Part shown: positions 55,168 to 64,000 of the stretch, piece after piece
How the letters are laid out: each line of letters begins with the position of its first letter
How positions within the stretch are numbered: position 1 is the first letter of the stretch
Assembly: GCA_012934845.2 (NCBI GenBank)
Contig: WNNJ02003860.1
Coordinates: forward strand, 21,294-85,293
Source of the DNA: Pomphorhynchus laevis
Taxonomy: Eukaryota > Acanthocephala > Palaeacanthocephala > Echinorhynchida > Pomphorhynchidae
Reading direction: 5' to 3'
Length of the DNA stretch: 64,000 bases
Made by a program: the position numbers and the translations under genes
The notes under the pieces: model-generated
The model's database searches: none
What the model saw: the letters and a program-made list of their open reading frames with translations, nothing else
What the model was told of the DNA's origin: nothing

Positions 55168-58100
55168 GTAATGCACGAATGTGCTGAGTAGACAACGGTC
55201 CAGGATTTCTTACGAAATACGGCATTTATACTAAATGGTGTTGCCTGATAGACTGGACTTCGATTCACGACTTTCAGTCACCATGTCACTTATAGACGAC
55301 CACTTCAGCATCGAAATGATGAGTACCCGGCAACACTCATCAGTAGAATGAGGTACACACTGGTCGTTTCGGTTGCCTGTGTAACATTGTGAATAAAGGC
55401 GTTTCCGACACTTTGCTTAATTGTCTGAGGCTTTCGCTCTTAACCAGATCGAATTGCTGTGCGGACCATCCTTAAACACTAGGCAGAGGTTGTTGCTGAA
55501 TTGTCGCTGCACTCGTTGGATCCTAAATGGATACTGAAGGTATAATAGTAATGCACGAATGTGCTGAGTAGACAACGGTCCAGGATTTCTTACGAAATAC
55601 GGCATTTATAATAAATGGTGTTGCTTGATAGACTGGACTTCGATTCACGACTTTCAGTCACCATGTCACTTCTAGACGACCACTTCAGCATCGAAATGAT
55701 GAGTACCGGCAACACTCATCAGTAGAATGAGGTACACACTGGTCGTTTCGGTTGCCTGTGTGACATTGTGAATAAAGGCGTTTCCGACACTTTGCTTAAT
55801 TGTCTGAGGCTTTCGCTCTTAACCAGATCGAATTGCTGTGCGGACCATCCTTAAACACTAGGCAGATGTTGTTGCTGAATTGTCGCTGCACTCGTTGGAT
55901 CCTAAATAGATACGGCAGGTATAACAGTAATGCACGAATGTGCTGAGTAGACAACAGTCCAGGATTTCTTACGAAATACGGCATTTATACTAAATGGTGT
56001 TGCTTGATAGACTGGACTTCGATTCACGACTTTTAGTCACCATGTCACTTCTAGACGACCACTTCAGCATCGAAATGATGAGTACCCGGAACACTCATCA
56101 GTAGAATGAGGTACACACTGGTCGTTTCGGTTGCCTGTGTGACATTGTAAATAAATGCGTTTCAGACACTGCCTAATTGTCTGAGGCTTACGCTCTTTAC
56201 CAGATCGAATTGCTGTGCGGACCATCCTTAAACACTAGGCAGAGGTTGTTGCTGAATTGTCGCTGCACTAGTTGGATCCTAAATCGATGCGGCAGGTATA
56301 ATTGTAGTGCACGGATGTGCTGAGTAAACAACGGTCCAGGATTTCTTACGAAATACGGCATTTATACTAAATGGTGTTGCTTGATAGACTGGACTTCGAT
56401 TTACGACTTTCAGTCACCATGTCACTTCTAGACGACCACTTCAGCATCGAAATGATGAGTACCCGGCAACACTCATCAGTAGAATGAGGTACACACTGGT
56501 CGTTACAGTTGCCTGTGTGACATTGTGAATAAAGGCATATCCGACACTTTGCTTAATTGTCTGAGGCTTTCGCTCTTATCAGATCGAATTGATGTGCGGA
56601 CCATCCTTAAATACTATGCAGAGGTTGTTGCTGAATTGTCGCAGCACTCGTTGGATCCTAAATGGATACGGCAGGTATAATAGTAATGCACGAATGTGCT
56701 GAGTAGACAACGGTCCAGGATTTCTTACGAAATACGGCATTTATAATAAATGGTGTTGCTTGATAGACTGGACTTCGATTTACGACTTTCAGTCACCATG
56801 TCACTTCTAGACGACCACTTCAGCATCGAAATGATGAGTACCCGGCAACACTCATCAGTAGAATGAGATACACACTGGTCGTTTCGGTTGCATGTGTGAC
56901 ATTGTGAATAAAGGCGTTTCCGACACTTTGCTTAATTGTCTGAGGCTTACGCTCTTTACCAGATCGAATTGCTGTGCGGACCATCCTTAAACACTAGGCA
57001 GAGGTTGTTGCTGAATTGTCGCTGCACTCGTCGGATGCGGCAGGTATAATAGTAGTGCACGGATGTGCTGAGTAAACAACGGTCTAGGATTTCTTACGAA
57101 ATACGGCATTTATACTAAATGGTGTTGCTTGATAGACTGGACTTCGATTTACGACTTTCAGTCACCATGTCACTTCTAGACGACCACTTCAGCATCGAAA
57201 TGATGAGTACCCGGCAACACTCATCAGTAGAATGAGGTACACACTGGTCGTTTCGGTTGCCTGTGTGACATTGTGAATAAAGGCGTTTCCGACACTTTGC
57301 TTAATTGTCTGAGGCTTACGCTCTTTACCAGATCGAATTGCTGTGCGGACCATCCTTAAACACAAGGCAGAGGTTGTTGCTGAATTGTTGCTGCACTCGT
57401 TGGATCCTTAATGGATACGGCAGGTATAATAGTAATGCACGAATGTGCTGAGTAGACAACGGTCCAAGATTTCTTACGAAATACGGCATTTATACTAAAT
57501 GGTGTTGCTTGATAGACTGGACTTCGATTCACGATTTCAGTCACCATGTTACTTCTAGACGACCACTTCAGCATCGAAATGATGAGTACCCGGCAACACT
57601 CATCAGTAGAATGAGGTACACACTGGTCGTTTCGGTTGCCTGTGTGACATTGTGAATAAAGGCGTTTCCGACACTTTGCTTAATTGTCTGAGGCTTACGC
57701 TCTTTACCAGATCGAATTGCTGTGCGGACCATCCTTAAACACAAGGCAGAGGTTGTTGCTGAATTGTCGCTGCACTCGTTGGATCCTTAATGGATACGGC
57801 AGGTATAATAGTAATGCACGAATGTGCTGAGTAGACAACGGTCCAGATTTCTTACGAAATACGGCATTTATACTAAATGGTGTTGCTTGATAGACTGGAC
57901 TTCGATTCACGACTTTCAGTCACCATGTCACTTCTAGACGACCACTTCAGCATCGAAATGATGAGTACCCGGCAACACTCATCAGTAGAATGAGATACAC
58001 ACTGGTCGTTTCGGTTGCCTGTGTGACATTGTGAATAAAGGCGTTTCCGACACTTTGCCTAATTGTCTGAGGCTTACGCTCTTTACCAGATCGAATTGCT

Positions 58101-61100
58101 GTGCGGACCATCCTTAAACACTAGGCAGAGGTTGTTGCTGAATTGTCGCTGCACTCGTTGGATGCGGCAGGTATAATAGTAGTGCACGGATGTGCTGAGT
58201 AAACAACGGTCCAGGATTTCTTACGAAATACGGCATTTATACTAAATGGTGTTGCTTGATATACTGGACTTCGATTCACGACTTTCAGTCACCATGTCAC
58301 TTCTAGACGACCACTTCAGCATCGAAATTATGAGTACCCGGCAACACTCATCAGTAGAATGAGGTACACACTGGTCGTTTTCGGTTGCCTGTGTGACATT
58401 GTGAATAAAGGCGTTTCCGACACTTTGCTTAATTGTCTGAGGCTTACGCTCTTTACCAGATCGAATTGCTGTGCGGACCATCCTTAAACACAAGGCAGAG
58501 GTTGTTGCTGAATTGTCGCTGCACTCGTTGGATCCTTAATGGATGCGGCAGGTATAATAGTAGTGCACGGTTGTGCTGAGTAAACAACGGTCCAAGAGTT
58601 CTTACGAAATACGTCATTTATACTAAATGGTGTTGCTTGATAGACTGGACTTCGATTTACGTATTTCAGTCACCATGTTACTTCTAGACGACCGCTTCAG
58701 CATCGAAATGATGAGTACCCGGCAACACTCATCAGTAGAATGAGGTACACACTGGTCGTTTTCGGTTGCCTGTGTGACATTGTGAATAAAGGCGTTTCCG
58801 ACACTTTGCTTAATTGTCTGAGGATTACGCTCTTTACCAGATCGAATTGCTGTGCGGAACATCCTTCAACACAAGGCAGAGGTTGTTGCTGAATTGTCGC
58901 TGCACTCGTTGGATCCTTAATGGATGCGGCAGGTATAATAGTAGTGCACGGATGTGCTGAGTAAACAACGGTCCAGGATTTCTTACGAAATACGGCATTT
59001 ATACTAAATGGTGTTGCTTGATAGACTGGACTTCGATTCACGTATATCAGTCACCATGTTATCTCTAGACGACCACTTCAGCATCGAAATGATGAGTACC
59101 GGCAACACTCATCAGTAGAATGAGGTACACACTGGTCGTTTCGGTTGCCTGTGTGACATTGTGAATAAAGGCGTTTCCGACACTTTGCTTAATTGTCTGA
59201 GGCTTTCGCTCTTAACCAGATCGAATTGCTGTGCGGACCATCCTTTAACACTAGGCAGAGGTTGTTGCTGAATTGTCGCTGCACTCGTTTGATCCTAAAT
59301 AGATACGGCAGGTATAACAGTAATGCACGAATGTGCTGAGTAGACAACGGTCCAGGATTTCTTACGAAATACGGCATTTATACTAAATGGTGTTCCTTGA
59401 TAGACTGGACTTCGATTCACGTATTTCAGTCACCATGTTACTTCTAGACGACCACTTCAGCATCGAAATGATGAGTACCCGGCAACACTCATCAGTAGAA
59501 TGAGGTACACACTGGTCGTTTCGGTTCCTGTGTGACATTGTGAATAAAGGCGTTTCCGACACTTTGCTTAATTGTCTGAGGATTTCGCTCTTAACCAGAT
59601 CGAATTGCTGTGCGGACCATCCTTAAATACTAGGCAGAGGTTGTTGCTGAATTGTCACTGCACTCGTTGGATCCTAAATGGATACGGCAGGTATAATAGT
59701 AATGCACGAATGTGCTGAGTAGACAACGGTCCAGGATTTCTTACGAAATACGGCATTTATAATAAATGGTGTTGCTTGATAGACTGGACTTCGATTTACG
59801 ACTTTCAGTCACCATGTCACTTCTAGACGACCACTTCAGCATCGAAATGATGAGTACCCGGCAACACTCATCAGTAGAATGAGATACACACTGGTCGTTT
59901 CGGTTGCCTGTGTGACATTGTGAATAAAGGCGTTTCCGACACTTTGCTTAATTGTCTGAGGCTTACGCTCTTTACCAGATCGAATTGCTGTGCGGACTAT
60001 CCTTAAACACTAGGCAGAGGTTGTTGCTGACTTGTCGCTGCACTCGTTGGATCCTAAATGAATACGGAAGGTATAATAGTAATGCACGAATGTGCTGAGT
60101 AGACAACGGTCCAGGATTTCTTACTAAATACGGCATTTATACTAAATGGTGTTGCTTGATAGACTGGACTTCGATTCACGACTTTCAGTCACCATGTCAC
60201 TTCTAGACGACACTTCAGCATCGAAATGATGAGTACCTGGCAACACTCATCAGTAGAATGAGGTACACACTGGTCGTTTCGGTTGCCTGTGTGACATTGT
60301 GAATAAAGGCGTTTCCGACACTTTGCTTAATTGTCTGAGGCTTACGCTCTTAACTAGATCGAATTGATGTGCGGACCATCCTTAAACACTAGGCAGAGGA
60401 TGTTGCTGAATTGTCGCTGCACTCGTTGGATCCTAAATGGATACGGAAGGTATAATAGTAATGCACGAATGTGCTGTGTAGACAACGGTCCAGGATTTCT
60501 CACGAAATACGGCATTTATACTAAATGGTGTTGCTTGATAGACTGGACTTCGATTCACGACTTTCAGTCACCATGTCACTTATAGACGACCACTTCAGCA
60601 TCGAAATGATGAGTACCCGGCAACACTCATCAGTAGAATGAGGGAAACACTGGTCGATCCTAAATGAATACTGAAGGTATAATAGTAATGCACGAATGTG
60701 CTGAGTAGACAACGGTCCAGGATTTCTTACGAAATACGGCATTTATACTAAATGGTGTTGCTTGATAGACTGGACTTCGATTCACGACTTTCAGTCACCA
60801 TGTCACTTATAGACGACCACTTCAGCATCGAAATGATGAGTACCCGGCAACACTCCTCAGTAGAATGAGGTACACACTGGTCGTTTCGGTTGCCTGTGTG
60901 ACATTGTGAATAAAGGCGTTTCCGACACTTTGCTTAATTGTCTGAGGCTTTCGCTCTTAACCAGATCGAATTGCTGTGCGGACCATCCTTAAACACTACG
61001 CAGAGGATGTTGCTGAATTGTCGCTGCACTCGTTGGATCCTAAATGGATACGGAAGGTATAATAGTAATGCACGAATGTGCTGAGTAGACAACGGTCCAA

Positions 61101-64000
61101 GATTTCTTAGGAAATACGGCATTTATACTAAATGGTGTTGCTTGATAGACTGGACTTCGATTCACGACTTTCAGTCACCATGTCACTTCTAGACGACCAC
61201 TTCAGCATCGAAATGATGAGTACCCGGCAACACTCATCAGTAGAATGAGGTACACACTGGTCGTTTCGGTTGCCTGTGTGACATTGTGAATAAAGGCGTT
61301 TCCGACACTTTGCTTAATTGTCTGAGGCTTTCGCTTTTAACCAGATCGAATTGCTGTGCGGACCATCCTTAAACACTAGGCAGAGGTTGTTGCTGAATTG
61401 TCGCTGCACTCGTTGGATCCTAAATAGATACGGCAGGTATAACAGTAATGCACGAATGTGCTGAGTAGACAACAGTCCAGGATTTCTTACGAAATACGGC
61501 ATTTATACTAAATGGTGTTGCTTGATAGACTGGACTTCGATTCACGACTTTCAGTCACCATGTCACTTCTAGACGACCACTTCTGCATCGAAATGATGAG
61601 TACCCGGCAACACTCATCAGTAGAATGAGGTACACACTGGTCGTTTCGGTTGCCTGTGTGACATTGTGAATAAAGGCGTTTCCGGCACTTTGCTTAATTG
61701 TCTGAGGCTTACGCTCTTTACCAGATCGAATTGCTGTGCGGACCATCCTTAAACACAAGGCAGAGGTTGTTGCTGAATTGTCGCTGCACTCGTTGGATCC
61801 TTAATGGATGCGGCAGGTATAATAGTAGTGCACGGATGTGCTGAGTAAACAACGGTCCAGGATTTCTTACGAAATACGGCATTTATACTAAATGGTGTTG
61901 CTTGATAGACTGGACTTCGATTCACGACTTTCAGTCACCATGTCACTTCTAGACGACCACTTCAGCATCGAAATGATGAGTACCCGGCAACACTCATCAG
62001 TAGAATGAGGTACACACTGGTCGTTTCGGTTGTCTGTGTGACATTGTGAATAAAGTCGTTTCCGACACTTTGCCTAATTGTCTGAGGCTTACGCTCTTTA
62101 CCAGATCGAATTGCTGTGCGGACTATCCTTAAACACAAGGCAGAGGTTGTTGCTGAATTGTCGCTGCACTCGTTGGATCCTAAATGGATACGGAAGGTAT
62201 AATAGTAATGCACGAATGTGCTGAGTAGACAACGGTCCAGGATTTCTTACGAAATACGGCATTTATACTAAATGGTGTTGCTTGATAGACTGGACTTCGA
62301 TTCACGACTTTCAGTCACCATGTCACTTCTAGACGACCAATTCAGCATCGAAATGATGAGTACCCGGCAACACTCATCAGTAGAATGAGGTACACACTGG
62401 TCGTTTCGGTTGCCTGTGTGACATTGTGAATAAAGGCGTTTCCGACACTTTGCTTAATTGTCTGAGGCTTACGCTCTTTACCAGATCGAATTGCTGTGCG
62501 GACCATCCTTAAACACAAGGCAGAGGTTGTTGCTGAATTGTCGCTGCACTCGTTGGATGCGGCAGGTATAATAGTAGTGCACGGATGTGCTGAGTAAACA
62601 ACGGTCCAGGATTTCTTACGAAATACCGCATTTATACTAAATGGTGTTGCTTGATAGACTGGACTTCGATTCACGACTTTCAGTCACCATGTTACTTCTA
62701 GACGACCACTTCAGCATCGAAATGATGAGTACCCGGCAACACTCATCAGTAGAATGAGGTACACACTGGTCGTTACAGTTGCCTGTGTGACATTGTGAAT
62801 AAAGGCATATCCGACACTTTGCTTAATTGTCTGAGGCTTTCGCTCCTGTCAGATCGAATTGCTGTGCGGACCATCCTTAAATACTATGCAGAGGTTGTTG
62901 CTGAATTGTCGCAGCACTCGTTGGATTTTAAATGGATACGGCAGGTATAATAGTAATGCACGAATGTGCTGAGTAGACAACGGTCCAGGATTTCTTACGA
63001 AATACGGCATTTATAATAAATGGTGTTGCTTGATAGACTGGACTTCGATTTTCGACTTTCAGTCACCATGTCACTTCTAGACGACCACTTCAGCATCGAA
63101 ATGATGAGTACCCGGCAACACTCATCAGTAGAATGAGATACACACTGGTCGTTTCGGTTGCATGTGTGACATTGTGAATAAAGGCGTTTCCGACACTTTG
63201 CTTAATTGTCTGAGGCTTACGCTCTTTACCAGATCGAATTGCTGTGCGGACTATCCTTAAACACTAGGCAGAGGTTGTTGCTGAATTGTCGCTGCACTCG
63301 TTGGATCCTAAATGAATACGGAAGGTATAATAGTAATGCACGAATGTGCTGAGTAGACAACGGTCCAGGATTTCTTACGAAATACGGCATTTATACTAAA
63401 TGGTGTTTCTTGATAGACTGGACTTCGATTCACGACTTTCAGTCACCATGTCACTTATAGACGACCACTTCAGCATCGAAATGATGAGTACCCGGCAACA
63501 CTCATCAGTAGAATGAGGTACACACTGGTCGTTTCGGTTGCCTGTGTGACATTGTGAATAAAGGCGTTTCCGACACTTTGCTTAATTGTCTGAGGCTTTC
63601 GCTCTTAACCAGATCGAATTGCTGTGCGGACCATCCTTAAACACTAGGCAGAGGTTGTTGCTGAATTGTCGCTGCACTTGTTGGATCCTAAATAGATACG
63701 GCAGGTATAACAGTAATGCACGAATGTGCTGAGTAGACAACAGTCCAGGATTTCTTACGAAATACGGCATTTATACTAAATGGTGTTGCTTGATAGACTG
63801 CACTTCGATTCACGACTTTCAGTCACCATGTCACTTCTAGACGACGACTTCAGCATCGAAATGATGACCACCCGGCAACACTCAACAGTAGAATGAGGTA
63901 CACACTGGTCGTTTCGGTTGCCTGTGTGACATTGTGAATAAAGGCGTTTCCGACACTTTGCTTAATTGTCTGAGGCTTTTGCTCTTAACCAGATCGAATT

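Larger units (their letters stand above)
53998..64000. repeat. Satellite B, about 379 bp monomer, about 27 units, open at the window end
   Basis: GGTGTTGCTTGATAGACTGG (few variants) starts units at 53998, 54377, 54756, 55237, 55617, 55996, 56373, 56752, 57121, 57501, 57879, 58248, 58629, 59010, 59389, 59768, 60148, 60527, 60754, 61134, 61514, 61894, 62274, 62643, 63022, 63402 and 63782. Spacing is mostly 377-381; several units are 369 and one is 227 by deletion. Units are about 95% alike. Two subtypes differ at ATACGGCAGGTATAATAGTA-ATGCACGAATG against GCGGCAGGTATAATAGTAGT-GCACGGATG. Each unit holds a hairpin GATGAGT-ACCCGGCAAC-ACTCATC. It is less AT-rich than flanking DNA. The minus strand shows recurring short frames starting MPYFVRNPGPLSTQHIRALL; they break at unit borders and vary freely, so I do not call them genes. 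Confidence 0.97.

Noticed and set aside
53965-64000. Many minus-strand frames starting MPYFVRNPGPLSTQHIRALL or MNRSPVYQATPFSI as a protein family
   Set aside because: They repeat with the 379 bp satellite unit, which is not a multiple of three, break at unit borders and vary like non-coding DNA.

Overview
The window is animal nuclear DNA from an AT-rich genome, probably an invertebrate. It contains no operons, bacterial promoters, rRNA or CRISPR array. It is almost wholly made of mobile elements: Jockey-like, CR1-like, L2/Rex1-like and RTE (Rex3-type) LINEs, hAT transposons of the ZBED5 type, Penelope-like ends carrying hammerhead words, foldback elements, and two large satellites. The species cannot be named from sequence alone. 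Only one convincing host gene is visible: a 256-residue cysteine-rich type I membrane protein on the minus strand at 22784-23554.

Layout. 1-2400 holds worn LINE pieces. 2405-8790 is satellite A (about 296 bp unit, about 21 units). 8790-12600 is a near full-length Jockey-like LINE on the minus strand, whose 3' end abuts satellite A. 13115-13690 is an open 191-codon ORF1 relative of the same family on the plus strand. 14160-15955 is a 5'-truncated CR1-like LINE, and 15955-17720 is a second, scrambled Jockey-like copy. 17940-18960 is an L2/Rex1-like LINE tail, next to an inverted Penelope-like repeat with a hammerhead motif (18965-19230). 20330-22325 is a decayed hAT. 22500-23560 holds the host gene. 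23900-30450 is AT-rich DNA with a foldback element, a LINE endonuclease piece, a 145 bp tandem repeat and many copies of a dispersed stem-loop repeat.

30465-33630 is a second, better kept hAT with a compact TIR element nested in its 5' part (30757-31593). That nested element has GC-rich ends, a 5 bp target duplication and an integrase-type H2C2 zinc finger, so it looks Ginger-like. 35415-38395 (plus) and 49320-51130 (minus) are two RTE copies. 40920-41720 and 45377-45742 are other LINE fragments. 44322-44778 holds two more hammerhead-bearing repeats. 51300-52790 is a fossil reverse-transcriptase element. 53998 to the window end is satellite B (about 379 bp unit, about 27 units), interrupted near its start by a 246 bp near-perfect palindrome and TA runs.

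The most interesting points are the hammerhead-like ribozyme motifs, the dispersed repeat with a conserved 10-11 bp stem enclosing a GGGGCCGAAAC loop, the Ginger-like nested element with a tRNA-like Pol III promoter, the contact between satellite A and one LINE family, and an ochre codon shared at one position of the LINE endonuclease in three of four copies. I made no database comparison; family names rest on recognised protein motifs.
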